From positions 11,548,874 through 11,612,873 of the forward strand of contig NC_039512.1 in assembly GCF_003672135.1 (NCBI RefSeq): 64,000 nucleotides of DNA, written 5' to 3'. Origin of the DNA: Ooceraea biroi (lineage: Eukaryota; Arthropoda; Insecta; Hymenoptera; Formicidae). Shown one piece after another: positions 10,792 through 25,100 of the stretch (positions within the stretch are counted from its first letter, which is position 1; each line of letters starts with the position of its first letter). Both the position numbers and the translations under genes were made by a program. The notes beneath the pieces are model-generated. The model did no database searches. It saw only the letters and a program-made list of their open reading frames with translations, and was not told where the DNA came from.

Positions 10792-13339
10792 ATGATTCTA
10801 AACTAATGATAAGTAGAATCGTAAGATCCTGGAGAAAGTTTCAGCTTCCGAGTTTCAGAAGTTTCAAGACTCTTTTATCGGATGGACGAGACTTCCCGGG
10901 TGTAAACTGTCCATCCTTGAATCGATGCTTGGTAAGTGTCATGTAAACGCCACTCTAATGCCGAACTGTCAAATGAATGCGAGCCGACGTTAACGTAATG
11001 GCGCGAATACGACCTGCTGTCACGGCGGACGGCGACGATCGCGGGGACGTCAAGATGGAACGGTCGTTCGTTCCGCGCAATTTCCCTCGCATCGGGAGAG
11101 CGCGATTAAAAAAAGAAAGAAGCGCGAGCGTGCCGAAGGTAGTGCGACGCAGAGGGTGAACAAAGTGAAGGAGGGGTAGAATAGGAAAGGGCGGGGAGAA
11201 AAAAGATGAAAATGAAAATAAACCAGATAGAATCGGTATCTCGCGCGCGCGTGTGCACGCTGCTCCCGCATAGGAACAGTGAGAGCCGCGGCAGCCGATA
11301 GGATCGCTTCCGTAAAAATCCCCAGACGCGACGGTGACACGTAGGAAATTAAGAGATAGGATTTTAAATTGGAAAAATACACAGCCATTCCGCGCTCGCG
11401 GTTCGGATGGTAGCCGAGATAGGGAAGGAGGGGGTGGTGAGCCCGCGCGCGTGGTAGACGCGGTCGCGGAGGGTGGCCGGAGGAAGTGATATGACGATGG
11501 AGGAAGGCAGGAACGAGTGCCCGGAAGGAGGAGAGGGCCAGAGGGCGGAAAGGGACAGCAATGAACCGAGCTCTGTAGTAATTAACGGTTTAAATTGGAT
11601 CTCTCAGTTGAGAGGCTTATTGACGATTGTCAGCCACCCGAAGACGGCGTAGAACAAAATTGCGAACAAAATTGCCTCGGGATCGGTTGGGAGGAGAGAG
11701 AAAGAAAGAGAGAAAGGACACTCCCTTCCCGCCCACTCGGGTCCGTCAACGGACGTGCGTTATAGTAGCGGCGGAGTAGCGGCGAGGATGTCCGGGGTCA
11801 GCATTATTGAACTGTCTTGAGAATTGTCCTCACGTCGACAAAAGCGTCCTCAGCGTCGCGGCAAGAGAAGATTGCAAGCACTGGGCGCGCGTCGCCATTG
11901 GAGAATATCGATTCCGCGATAGATCAATCCGGAGAAGCCAATCGGCGATTGACGCAGTCAATGCAATCAATTCTCGAGTAAATTTGTCTTTTTATGGTTT
12001 TTACTATTACTGTTTTTGAAGACAGCACGTCGGACCGCGCGAATTCGCGTCATGTTGGCTGCACTAGTTTGCTCCGAAGCTAACGAACGGTTGGAAATTC
12101 GCCTCGCCTCGATTCGGCTTCTGGCGGCCAGAGAGGAGAGAAGCGACCATGGGCACTGCAGCGCGCTCGAGCCGCGCATCTGCCCGTAATCCGCAGCGAG
12201 ACCGTTCGTTGTTTCGCTGATCCCCGCATTGTGACGTCGCTTGTATACTGCATTGTTCCGGGCTCTGGCGCCCATTGTCCGCAGATTGTGTACACCTATG
12301 GGTGCTGCGTGCCCCGGCCGCTGCACTGGGCGCGCAGTTACGCGCCTCGCTCTTCCTCCTCGTTTCTTGCTCGGCATTTCTTCCCGTGTTTTCCCGCACT
12401 CTCCTTCGAGTCGCTTTTTAACATCGCAAATCATTAGTCTTGCCTCGAGCCAATAACTATTCTTGTATTCCTAGAGCACCTTTAACTCATCAACTTCATT
12501 TGAAGACCTGTCAGAATAACAGAATATCAGAACATTCAACCGCATTTTTCCTGTATTATCGTGATTTATCCGTGCCCTATTATGGGCACAAATAAAATCG
12601 TGCAATTGCTAATTACATAACGGAATCGCGTCATGATAGCATTATGTGAAAGGACATATAAGACACTTCGTGTCCTCCTCTTTCCCGCATGGGCTTGAGC
12701 GAGAGTCGACTGCGCCAACATTATCAACGCGAGACGACAACGCCGGACGACAATGGCCCGACTTGAAATCGGATATAAACGCGAGGTATAAGAAGGCTCG
12801 CGACGGCAAACAGCAGACGGACACGGCGCACCGAATACTGCAAATACAGCGGGTGGGTGCGTTATTCCCACTGTATCGAGCGGTGACAATGGGGGACAAA
12901 CTGCATGCTTGTTCGCCCGGTAATACCTCGTTGGGTCGCCGAACAGAGCCCACTCCCCATTGTCGATGCATCACCGCTCTATGCGCGTACATATACCCGT
13001 AGACCTGCGCGCGCGCGCCCGTACATTTCGAGTAGATACGCGCGGACAATGCCATTAATCCGTGATTGTTGCTGGTGTGGATATTAGCGGAGGCCGGGAG
13101 CCGCGCCGCCAGTTCCATGATGCTGGAACCAGCGGCCCGCTATGATCTTCGGGTTCTACGGAATCGGTCACATCTTTTGTCCCTGCTGCTGAAGACGATT
13201 TTAATTATTTAACTTCTCTTCGACTTTATGACGAATGGAATTTTATGAGATGAATATATAGAAATGTGTAACACAGGAAACTTGTACTTAATCTTGGAGT
13301 ATGATCAGTAAAACTTCTCTATTAGTAGTATGGTAGACA

Positions 13340-13391
13340 GAGAAAAAAAAATAAAGAATAAAAAATAAATAAAAAGAAAATAAAAAAATAT
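13340..13391. repeat. A-rich low-complexity tract
   Basis: Repeated AAATAAA/AAAGAA words on the plus strand, over 80 percent A. No element ends are seen around it, so I do not call it a retroposon tail. Confidence 0.85.
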
Positions 13392-15316
13392 GCTCTCATA
13401 AATCATGAGATTCTTGAATCGAAAGAACGAAGGAAAGCAGGCTAATTTGAAGATGTTACCTGTTTCTGAGATTTAATCTACGTTACAAGGACATGCACTC
13501 ATTTTCTGTATGATCCTATTGTTAAAATAAAAAAAGCCGAATACCTTACCTTTACCGATACACATCAGTAAGGAATCGGCTCCTAACGAACAGATCAAGA
13601 AAGAATATTACCTGAATCTTAAAATATTTGAAGCATTAAGGAATTTGTAGCATTAGCAGAGTGTTCTTATGGAATCGATAAATTATCTTTATTTAGTGAG
13701 TAGCGATTATAGTAAAACGAATCAGCAACACGACAATTTTAATATCAATTCAAATTATATTTATTGGATTTTGAAAAAGTTACGAGAATGTCTTGCAATT
13801 CTGTTAAATAGATCCAGGTCTTTTTATACGTTTCTATATTGTATAACTATAGAATATAGAATATATTTTAAGCATAAAATACTGGCTGTCGCCATAATTA
13901 ACAAAACTATTACATCTATTTTACACAAACGTACAAAAATCTCCCACATTATTTTAGCGTAGATACGACTCTCGCTCGAGCCAATATATTTAACATCAGA
14001 GAGTTATCTTCCTATCTTTCTCGACGCATCATCTTCCTCCACACCCAATCCCCGTCCCCTGCGACAGCCCTTCAGCCGCTCTCCCTCCTTCCGTGCTTAT
14101 TTATCCGATGCATTCGCTTTTGTGGGATTAAGAGAGGTGTTCCGAGGTGAAACGACTCGTCTCGGGCTGAGTGGATCAGTCCAGACTATTTAGTGGCTCC
14201 TAATCGTTCCGAATCGGGCACAATGGCCGCTTGCATCGTGCAACACATGCCCCTTTGTCGATGCACGATAGCGGGCATCCCTCCTCACTTTTCTGACCAC
14301 CACTGGCAACCGGATAAGACAGTGTGATTCAATCGACTGGAAGTTCAGGATGGGGACACGGTAGCAATCATTGTCTCCTGACGGGATACCGGAATGCGCA
14401 CTGCGAGCCGGTTGCCTATGAATTTTTTACTACTATTGGCTGTTGCGTAGCTGCAACGAGGGGCAACGATTCGAACTGAATGCACCTATAAATTCTGATA
14501 TCTTCCTCATGCGCGAATGAACGCGTTTGCCAAACGTTAATATCTGTATCAAATTTTGGCGAGTAATTGCTGTTTTGATATCTTCTTAGCGAGTTTGAAG
14601 TTTTCATCTCGATTATTAATGGTTCACTCTTATTTTTTACTTTTTACTTGAATATAAACTTGGATCTTTCTCTAACTGCAGTATCATGATATAAAATAAA
14701 ATTTTCAATATTTAAATATTTGTAATATTTTGCATTGTGAATTGAGGATAATCGAAAAAAAGCTTCTTTAGAAACTGCACATGTTTTGATTGTGTATTGA
14801 AAACGTAATTTTGGGCAGTTAAATTTGGATGAATTTTATTTCGTAGAAATTTAAATTTTAATTCAGGTCCAATTACCGAATGATTAATCCCAGTTGAATG
14901 ATTGGTTCTCGCACCTTGTAAAAAGCCTTGCACCGAGACGCATCGTGCGAGACTTTCGCGTCCTTCCTTGTCGATGGGCTTTTCATACGAAATTTCGCAC
15001 GCAGAGCTGATACCAAGCTGGAACCAGGTCCCCTCCCGCCCCAGGGGCACGGCGGGGCCTGAAATATTCGCGGATGCATAAAGACGTGAAATATGGCCGC
15101 ATGAATCAGCTGGTCCTCCTGCGGAGTGAACGGGTCCGCAGGAGGGTTTGACAATATCCTCGCGGCGGCATTCTGCGCGGATTAGCGCCTCGAGGTTTTA
15201 TGGGCCATTTTGTTTATGCACGGACGGGGCAAGGTTGCCCTGCCACGCACACGTGAATACGCATGCATGTCTGCGGACAATGTCGATGCCGCGTGGTCAT
15301 CTTTGTCGTCATCGCA

Positions 15317-15333
15317 GTCGTCGTCGTCGTCGT
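15317..15333. repeat. (GTC)n trinucleotide repeat
   Basis: Five to six GTC units inside a CpG-rich block. Confidence 0.85.
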
Positions 15334-15693
15334 GGTCTCGTCTCTCGAGAGGCCTCCGCGAAACCATCGCGAGGATTTAATGACACGTTTGTTTGCGGGA
15401 CCCGATCGCATTAACACCTTCGTCTCGCCGTTAGGGAATCTTGTGTCGCCCTAACTTGATTAGGAAACAGTTCTTGGAAGACGGAGATATCTATAAAGAA
15501 AATAAATTACGTAATTATTAACACACCATGTAAGGCGCAATTGCTAATTGGAGATATTAATTAATTGGCTGCAAGTAACGTACTTCAGTAATTTGGATGA
15601 AATTTTAAAATGATATATAAATTTATTATTATACTATAAAAAATGGTGCTCTCAAAAATCTAGATACTCAAGGATTTTTTGTCAGTCAAGTGA

Positions 15694-15790
15694 CTGTGAC
15701 TTGCTTTGCAATACTGTTATGCGATGAATTTTGATATAATATAGATAATACTAATATTAGTTGAAGAGTTGAGAGAGATTGCATGAGATC
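15694..15790 (+). repeat. Left arm of a 1.29-kb inverted-repeat structure
   Basis: CTGTGACTTGCTTTGC and onward matches the reverse complement of 16865-16984 nearly base for base. The right arm has about 25 extra bases. Outer limits are CTGTGAC here and GTCACAG at 16984; no target-site duplication is obvious. Confidence 0.85.
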
Positions 15791-16864
15791 ACAATTCGAT
15801 GTGACGAAGCTACAAGTGACGTTAGAAATATTTCACAGTTTCACTTTTCACGTTCTCCAGCCTTTAAGAAACGAATCTTTGAATGTGTTGAAAAGAAAGG
15901 AAAGAATTCTATCGGTAATTACTCAAATATATGCACATTTCACTTTGTGCAGACCGTTTTATTGCCCCGGCCGTGTGCCTTTCTTGACTCCGCAGAAATT
16001 TTCTGAAAACACGAATGTGACGTGAATAGCAGCTTGTAAATGGCGTTGTGTGTGTGCTTTGTGCGTCGTGCAAGAGCGGCTGATCCCCCGAGTTTATCTC
16101 CAGGACTGGCTCTCGGACCACGACAGGTGCGTAATTTTCTGTTTAACGCCGACGGTTAACCGGTGGCGTGCATTAACGCGAATGATCATCCGGATTATTG
16201 TTGCGGATTAGAAATCGCGACCAAGAGGAAAAAGTAATAACCACGTTTTCCCGATCCCCGCCCGGGGAACGGAATTAATTTCGTACGCTCATAAACGCGC
16301 GCCCGGGAAGTGTCCCTTTGATGAGGAGGAGAGGTAGGACCTTCGCGACTCATTCGCTCTAATGTAATTCTCACCAACGTGTAAAATTCGTCACGTACTA
16401 ATGGCGACTAGAGGACCCCGTGGGATCCCGCGTGTCCACGACGAATTCCATAAACGAAGGTTGACCCAACGAAATTCATGGCGACAGTCACGAAGTGAAA
16501 TCTTCAAGTTGCAAGAAATCCAGAAACTTTTACTGATCAATGATACTGTACTCTATAAACAATTAGATGTTTTATGGAGCTGTAATACTAATAATATCGA
16601 AACTAGATTGAATTCAATTAAAATCACGAAAGTGCGTAAAACAGGTAACAAAACTTTCTACCTAAATGATTAATTAAGTTACTTCAAATTTTCTAGATTT
16701 AAATTTAATATATAATTCAGAGTTGATAAATTTATGAAGATCCAACATTATATCTTCCATACTTCGATTGATGTTTTATATTTTTAATATATTCTCTTTT
16801 AATATGAATCTCTTCTCACCTAACAACAATTGCGTTTCTATACCAGAGTGTTAATTCTTATTGA
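15791..16864. other. Segment enclosed by the inverted repeat
   Basis: About 1.07 kb of mostly CpG-containing, single-copy-looking DNA between the two arms. Open frames (for example 16401-16673) match no family I know. It could be cargo of a fold-back or non-autonomous DNA element, or a host segment bracketed by two inverted insertions. Confidence 0.4.
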
Positions 16865-16984
16865 TGATCTCATGCAATCTCTCTCAACTCTTCAACTAAT
16901 ATCCATATCGCTTGATCAATAATCGCATATTATCTATGTTATATCAAAATTCATCGCATAACAGTATTGCAAAGCAAGTCACAG
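16865..16984 (-). repeat. Right arm of the 1.29-kb inverted-repeat structure
   Basis: Reverse complement of 15694-15790 with an insertion of about 25 bases near 16903-16927. The outer edge is CAAGTCACAG. Confidence 0.85.
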
Positions 16985-19110
16985 TGGAACGTCAATCGTT
17001 GAAATGCGCCAGTCCTCTCCAGTCCAAGAATCAGATGACAGGCAGCCGAGTTTGAAATAAACAGACGGCCACACGGTGGAGTTAATGAAAATATTTGTCC
17101 AGAAAGGAAGGTATCGATCAATTGCTACAATTCCCGTTCTCTCGGCTGAGACTCCTTCTGGCGGAGGAGAGACCGAGAGATGTCCTTTGTTATCATCGGG
17201 CAAACATAAGACGGGAGCTCTCGACGAGCGCACCGAGCGCTAAGTAGAAGAATCATCGCGAGGGGAATCCTGCGCGCGGCCGGGCCAACGTTCTAATGGT
17301 CATTATCATTAACAAACATTCCCGACGTGCCACTTGTTTGCTCAGTCACGCGAGCACCGAGAGCTTCGGTAGCGGTTGCTTCGCCTTTGTAAACCCATCC
17401 CGGCTAAGTAAGATCAGGTTGTGACCAACAGATTACGTGTCAACTGATCCTGGCCTGATCTCTGTCCGTTTCCGGACAATCAATCCTGTCAAAATTATCA
17501 CGAGAAAACATTACTTACATGTATAAATTCACGTGCGAGAGCATTGTTCGTAAAGTCGTGCGCTAAGTCATTTTACTGTGATGGTGAATGCTCTAAGAGG
17601 TTTCAGAAAGCTGTGTTCTAAAATGTTTAGATATTTTTAGATTTACTGATGTCATGCATTAAAAATTTCGATGCATAGAATATAAAACTGCTTGAAAAAT
17701 GTCACATGCTAGTTCTGTTTATTCTTATCACGTCAAGGATACTAAGTATATTCGTCTCACGCTGAGCTGACAGTCGAAAGATGAGGATAACGGTACATGA
17801 TGTTTTGCTAGATCGTTACGGATTATGAGCATTCTTTCCGATTGTTACGCTGTCATCAATTTTGAAAACTTTCGCTTTCTGTCTCTATTTTCTTGATTTA
17901 CAATCGTTCGAAAAGAATTATTGTCTACTCAGAGAAGCTATATATTTATTTTTCTAAAAGACCGTTTCCGGAAGTTTTTTGAAGAATTTTATTACCACAC
18001 AGGCAAATTCAGATTTTTAAGAAGTTATTCTAAAAATACTTTTCTCCATAGAGTCAGAACTTGTTCGACACAACTGTTTTTCCGGTTTTCATTTTCCCGT
18101 TATAATTTATCTAGGTTTTGAAAAGAATAGTTACTTATTTGTGAAAGTATTTGCGGAAATGTATTTGCGGTGCTAATATGTCTTTTGACTTGTGTTGTTT
18201 TGAAACGTGAATACTATTATTAATGTGTTAAGTCATTAACTAAGTAATCTGGATCACATATAGATCTCAATACAACTCAATCTAGCGAATTTTATTTTTT
18301 GTTTCTTAAAACTTGTCTATCCTGCTGTCATAAGTATGTGTTTAATAAAGTTTAATTTGATTCATCGCCATGTAGAGGCGACCTGATTATTACTGATTGT
18401 TAGTTAATGATCTAATATATGGGTATTCTTCTATTATCGCGAATATTTTTTTCATATTAGCTATCATTGTCGTTATCAGTAGTATTCATGAATACTGATC
18501 TAAATAATGCTGAAAATGAATATTTTAGCCACACATTTTATATTAGAAGAAATAGTAAGTTATTGATTATTATTATATCGATAATTATTGGTTATATATA
18601 ATATAGAGATAAATAGTAAATTATTGATTATCTGATGATCCCACATATTAATTTCATGATAATTAGGAAAATTGATCTGTACAAGGAAAATTATATGGCT
18701 TTATTCTTTTCCAAAAAAATCTTATTAACCACAAGATATGATCCATTGAAATGAAAAACTTTTTCCTGGAATATATCTCCGCAAAAAACACGGGAGGTAT
18801 TGAGGGTGGTCGCGTTCAAAGGGACCATACATACTGCATATTACAATCCTTTGAAATTAAAAACAGAGACGTTTGCGCCAACCAGGAACAATAAGGACAC
18901 GGTTGCGTTAGCTGCGCCGGAGACGCAAATAATTAGTGATCGCTAATTAAAATCTACTGCCAATCGCGCGTAATTAAGCGATTGGACGCGGAAATGGATC
19001 GCGATAGCGTCACGTATCCAAAGAACGCGGGAATCGTTCGTAAAGAAAATCACCCTGTGGAAAAGCGTCCGTCTGATATCCGATAATATGTGACGTGCTC
19101 ACGCACGTGT

Positions 19111-19156
19111 AGGATGAGGAGGAGGAGGAGATGGAGGAGAAGGAGGAAGAGGAAGT
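19111..19156. repeat. (GGA)n-rich tract
   Basis: Irregular GGA/GAA triplets that translate to a Glu-rich stretch. Low complexity, not evidence of coding. Confidence 0.9.
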
Positions 19157-22100
19157 AAAGGGTGCGTGGAAGGATGGCGCGAAAATGATATTTGCGATAT
19201 TTCAAGCGAGCCCACTAATTAAAAAGAAACCGGTAATTAATGCTAATTGGATGACGCCTATCTCCGTCGCGGCTATGTCCTGCGAAATGCAATCGTGTCG
19301 TTTTGTACTCCGATACTTCTCGATGCCGTTAATCGATCAAGTAATAAAAAAGAAACATCTTAGATAATAATGTCTGTTAAAAATTACCTTTTAAAATTTA
19401 AATGCTGTTTGGTGGATGGCATGTGTTACCTGAAGCGAAAAAATTGCGTTTCTCTATGCTCATTTATATAAGTACTAAGTAGATGCGAATGCAAAATTTC
19501 AATACAAAAAGCTCTGAATATATCTAATAGCTGCTTTTCCTAATTTTTCATATTTTTATATCAATTTTGTAAATTAAAATGTTATTTAGTCTAGAAACAG
19601 CTAATTTCGAAAATTGTTAAATATCATTAATATTAAGTTAATATATTTCAAGAAATGCGAGGATTGACGTAACAGAAGAGAAAGAGAACCGACGAGTATA
19701 CAGTATAATGACAATTTCCGTTTATGAGATAATAAATACATAAATATAAAATAAACTAGCCAGTAAATTAGCCAAACAATCATAAATATGATATCATGTG
19801 ATCTCTTGTGATCTCGATACGTGATCGGTCTCTTGACTTATCCCCATTCTCACCAATCCTTATATCTACAGCTTGTTACCGATCGTAAAGGAAAGTGGAG
19901 TTTCTCTGCTCTAATGGAATAATCCCGAAAATACGACTTTCGACACGCATCATCCTTTGTCTTTGATCATATTCGGCTTTAGTAATCAATGATTAAATAA
20001 ATAATCAACAATTAAGACGTCTTACGTATCTCGAAATCATTTTACATAACATCACGTACTCTCATCGAGCGACGATCAAATTATTATTAAACACTGTTAT
20101 AAATTTCACCCTCCTCGTTAAAATATAATTCGGTTACATTAATATCGATAAATTATCGCGGGGGCAGAAGAACGGGGGAAGAGGAATTATGCACATGAAA
20201 AATCAGTTAATGTGCATATCGCATAGACGAAATGATGTCGTTATTCTGAAAGCACCGTCTGACACAGATAACATCTCGCATCGAGTAATTCTAATAAGCG
20301 TCGACGAGATGCAGTTATTATTCATCTTCTCGCGTTGTCTATTGACCCTCCGGAGTGTCTATCTAATAAAATATCATTAACCGCGTCATCAATCATCGCC
20401 CCACCATCGGAGACAAAACATACGCTTCGCGCTACACCAACCCTCCGCAATCGCTCTTTTCTACGTTTCCACCCCTCGTGTTGCTGTATCACCGGTCTCT
20501 CTCAGCAGCATACTCGCTCTGCGACACTGGTGATACCGCTAGCATACGTTCGACATTTAACGAGCGAAAATATCTTTCTGGTGGTGCCCCATGCGGTAAA
20601 TTAGCGCGCTGATTCGACTAACATAAGCTGACACGTGCTTCGTTGCTATAAAAATTCTGAAGTACTAATCCTATCCTAAGTAAATCCTAAGCAAAGAAAA
20701 GTGTGTCAAAAAGAGCAGAAGTTTGATCTTGAGGGTACGAGAATTTCGGGGGTTCGTTTCAAAGGATTTATTAATTTGAAATATTTCAGGAATTTGAAGA
20801 TATTGAAACGTTTTTGACTGTTTGTGAAACTGTAAAGAGAGATTTTGAAAAATTAAGAATTCTTTTTATTTGATAATCTAAAATTCTAAAGAAGTAACAA
20901 CTCTTCCGCTTATATCGTTATGCACGAAAAAGAATCCGTATGTGAAAGCGGAATGTCATTTTCAAGAGTTTTGGGAAAATCTCGGGAGTTTGAGGATCTA
21001 TGATTGAGACACCTCGGATCAACCAGAAATTAAAGATGTAATGATATCAAGATCAGTGCAATCTGAGGATGTTTGATAAGACGCGTGAGTCGTTGCTTAG
21101 TAATAACAAAAAACCACGAGCGAGTGCACGCTATCTGAACTGTCAGTGGACTATGCCTTGCGTAACCCTCTTCTGCGCGAGAAAGGGGACCCTCGTATTT
21201 TTTACATAAGGGCGAAGGTCAATGCTTGCGTGCACTCGACGTCGCGAAACGTAAGAACGTAGAGCATAATGCCGTTCGAAGAGGGGGAGGAAAGGGGCGA
21301 ACTGACAGCCCACTCGAAACCTTGGGTCATATTATGCCAAAGCTGATGCAATCTTGACTTGCGACGAGACTTTTTGAGTGTCGATAATAGTGAAAGAGAA
21401 GGGAAAAAAGGGGAGAAAAAGAGAGAGAAAAGGGGTGGCAGCGACATCGATAGTGGTAAGAGAAACATTTATGTGCGTATCTTTTGAATATTCTTTCAGT
21501 TTGTGCAACTGATCGTGAGAGTCCACTTTCTATGGTTTTTGTCGATGCTAAAGAATTAAAAGAGCAATTGTATGTTTCGTTTAAGAATATTGCCTGAAAT
21601 ATATGATTTTATTTAAGGGATTTATCTTGATGAGAAGATAAAAATTTACTATTCTACATAACTTTATTTTTATAATTTTTATGTGTGATGTTTTATTTTG
21701 TGCAACTTTATTGTGAACGATTTAAGCTGCTATATGAATTAAAGACAGTTTTAGCATGAATTAAAAATTGTTCTGACACGGAAATTATTTAATTTTATTT
21801 CACTGATGGTTGATTTAGTCATTCAGAAAATTCATCCCTTAATAATTCAAATAATACAAGTATTCCGAGTTCTTTTTGAGCATGCAGCATCGCACGGCTG
21901 TTTCACTGATGATCGCGTCGCACCGTGCGCATTCGACGCGAGCGGATTCCTGAAGAGACCAAGGCAAAAAGCTTCCGAGACCATTAAAGCGTTTATACAT
22001 TCACAATCTTCTTCCTGTCGCGTGGAGGGTCAAGAAGGGGATGCGGGCGGAATGTGTTCTGAAAGAAAAAGTCGCAGAGTGTCCACGGAGTATCATCCCG

Positions 22101-25100
22101 CGCTGGCTGTCCTCTTCTCTGCCCTTCCATCGTTAACCATCCCCCGTCTCTTTCAACCCTTTCACCTTTCCTCTTCGAGTCCCCTTTAGCAAAATGTATC
22201 GAGATACATGACGGCAAAAAGTTATGTCTCACGACTCGTTCCCGGCTAGAACAAGATCTGGTACATTCATTCGGTCCACTTGACGCCACATAATGCAGAA
22301 TACAAAGACAAAACGCGAGGCACCTTTTTACAAAAGGGATCATTTCAAAGAAGGTCTCGGATCCTGAAGACTGAGGAGCCTGAGGTGATCAGAAAATTGG
22401 AAACTGAAAAGATCGAATGTTAATAATTTAAGTTTCCGGGATTGTGCAATCGAGGACGGTTTGTATGGTTCGAACTTGCGCAGATTGTAGACTACAATGT
22501 AACTTGTGGATTCTCGAGTCTTCATTGTCGCATTCTCGAGTCTTCGAGAGCCGCTCTCAATCGATTGATTAGAGATGGATTAAGTATTTATCCGGAGATT
22601 CCAGCGAAATTGAATTAAATTTCCAGCCAGGCGGCTGGAAACTGTCGTTTGTGACGAGTCAAGACCCTGAAGAATGGATCGCGAGCATAATCACAGAAGC
22701 GGAAACTTCTCCTGGGGACATTTGAGCGCGGACAAGTCGATGCCGGGACTTTTGTCGGAAATGGGAAAGGCTTGTTTTTCGAAGTGGCACCGCGAAAGGC
22801 GTCAAGAAAGGCGCCTCTTCGATGACTATTGTCCGTTTCCGACGATTCAATTCTGCCAGCAGAGAACAGTCGATCCCGGCGCGGTTTATCGCCCTGATGA
22901 ATGTGGAACCTAAGTGGATTTCTTAATTATTTAGCGCGCCTTCTAAAGGAACCTTCCTGCGGAGTTTCGGCAGGCCCAGAAAAGCCGAGAACTTCGCTCG
23001 TGTCGCGATCACCGCAATTCCGTGTCGCGCGAAATTTATTTCGTCGTGAACCTATATGTCAAAAACAGTTTTATTTAAGAATAGAGTATGAAGAGTCGCG
23101 AAAAACGCATGATAAAATAATAATCTCTGGAAAAGCTTTTATCTGTTGATTTTATTTCTGAGGTATCTTATCACGATTTCTGGAGAAGCTGAAACACTTT
23201 GTTAGGTATATAAATTATGATTCGGTGCCGTTACACAATTCTAACTTTATTTATACAAAAAGTAATATAATTTTAATATTCAAATCAAGTTTTGGTATTT
23301 TTTATGACTTCGTGTCACTTTGCGATCAATTTTCTGATTCCAAAAGATTTGAGGTCTCGATTCGATGAAATCATCATCGGGCAAAGCTAAAGATACCGAA
23401 TTAATTTACACTTATGTACAACTTGTTAGAACGTTGTAACTATGTTACTATAACTCTCGAGGTGCGAACCTTTGCATTTTGCACTTTATGGAGTCCCGGC
23501 AGTCCCATTTCTGTTGACATTCGCGTGGAGAACGCGCATATCTTTTTGAACTACCTCGTTTGCGAGGCGCGCGCGTTTTAATTACGTTGTGTGCTAATTA
23601 CGCCGCCCCTTTGTAAATTGCCTTGATTAACTGCGCTTTTCCGAGCGATCGGCCGTGGTGTATTATGTGCAAAGGCGGAAAACGCAACGCGATCGTTGTA
23701 TGTGCCGAGTTCCTTCGTTTTTCAGGCAGCCCGAGGGCGCACAAAGGCTTCCGGTTTTCCCTTCAGACGCCGTGACGGCGGCTTTCAAGCGCACCGAAAG
23801 GGGTTCTTGCACGCTTGTACTGCTGACGTCGTCTCAATCACTGAAACTAATTTAATTAACTAATCACCGGCGGTTCGCAGGTATTACGCGCACGGAAACC
23901 CAACTAGCTTCATTCGAAACGCGAAGTCGCTAGAACGCGGCACAATCAAAGACAATATACGCGAAGAAAGATAGAAGAAAGGTAAAAAAATAGATACAAA
24001 ACCAAATTCTAATTACACGAACAATATTCAGTAATTGATAGACTTGAAACGAATAAGGTTTTCGTTCCGTGTATTTTTTAAAAATATATTTAATTTTTTT
24101 AGATATATGTATCTAATCGCGAGCAAACGAATATTGTTTATTGCACGATTTTGTCACGGTACATTTCTTCTCTCTCTCACACACGCGCACGCATTTCTTC
24201 ACCTTTTTTCTCTTTTCCTTCTCGAAGATCGCTATTGAATTTTGGCAGACCGATTGCCACGGTGAAACTGTTAAGCGCTCCCTGTTAAACGCATTGTGTC
24301 ATCCGATGAGGACGCCGTTTCGAAGTGGACATTGTTTCAGTTCTTGTGGCCAGTACAATGCTGCCGTCGAGTGCCCGACAGTGTACGCTGAAATGTTCCT
24401 GAATGCGTACATACCAATCCCGATGAGAAGCCTCGGCGGTGAATTGGTTAACCCTTTATAGGTCTCGCATCTTAAACAAAGCGATAGAGCAAGCAGCGCG
24501 ACTGTTATTTTATTGCCAGATCTTCATGATAACTTGCGTCTACGTGTCTCTTTTTCTTTCTTCTCGTCAGCTAAGGATTTTAACAACAGTTTGACTGTAT
24601 TTCTCGAATAGAAAGTGATTCTTTGATATATTTGCTATCAATGTTGGTTCATTCCCAACGTCAAAGTCAGACTTGCTCTGCCGTTCTATGATTCTTATTT
24701 GAGCAATATCGTGAGATTAGAAGAAAGTGCAGGGAACCTTCTTTTTCTGCTTTCTTTCCTCTTTTTTCTCATGGACTCTTATTTGTTGCACAATATTGCA
24801 CAATAGGCAGACTTGTAAGCAGACTTGAACAAAAAGAATAGGAATTAACAGATTTCTTTGTCTACATTTTTTTCTCTTTCTCTTTATTTATGGACTTTTA
24901 TTTGCGCAATTACGAGGCAGATTAAAACAACAATACAATGAGAAGGAATTTGTCGGAAAAATTGTCAGACGACAACAACATAAGGTTTTCTTTCTTCGAA
25001 TAACGCATGTAATAAGCATTACGAAATTACTTTTATAACTGTATTCTTTTACTTAAGAAATATTTTAGAAATGAAATGAAATGAACTATCTTGAGCACGT

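Larger units (their letters stand above)
9861..12964. promoter_or_regulatory. Cluster of GACAATGG / CCATTGTC octamers (possible Sox/HMG sites)
   Basis: Exact copies lie at 9861, 9873 (12 bases apart), 12272, 12749, 12885 and 12957. Related CACAATGG or GACAATGY forms occur nearby at about 13046, 14220 and 15277. ACAATGG fits the core bound by Sox-type HMG boxes. The clustering is visible in the sequence; any regulatory role is inference. Confidence 0.25.
7782..15693. other. Gene-free stretch, CpG-rich in parts
   Basis: No coding exon, RNA gene or mobile element that I can support. CpG-rich blocks (about 8.3-8.9, 9.6-10.5, 11.0-11.8 and 12.0-13.1 kb) alternate with AT-rich DNA. Long open frames in these blocks are low-complexity or Arg/Ser/Pro-rich and look like products of base composition. 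The stretch holds CT and GTC repeats and a cluster of GACAATGG/CCATTGTC octamers, noted separately. Its size and position suggest regulatory DNA or a large intron of a gene outside the window, but nothing here proves this. Confidence 0.5.

Noticed and set aside
12642..13118. 158-codon open frame on the minus strand, and its neighbour at 11967-12434
   Set aside because: CpG-rich DNA has few stops. The proteins are Arg/Ala/Ser-rich, overlap other equally long frames, and match nothing I know.
22462..22474. GGTTCGAA-type B box of a tRNA gene
   Set aside because: No matching A box, acceptor stem or T-rich terminator around it; the same holds for GGTTCGAA at about 29443, inside the HMG-box gene.
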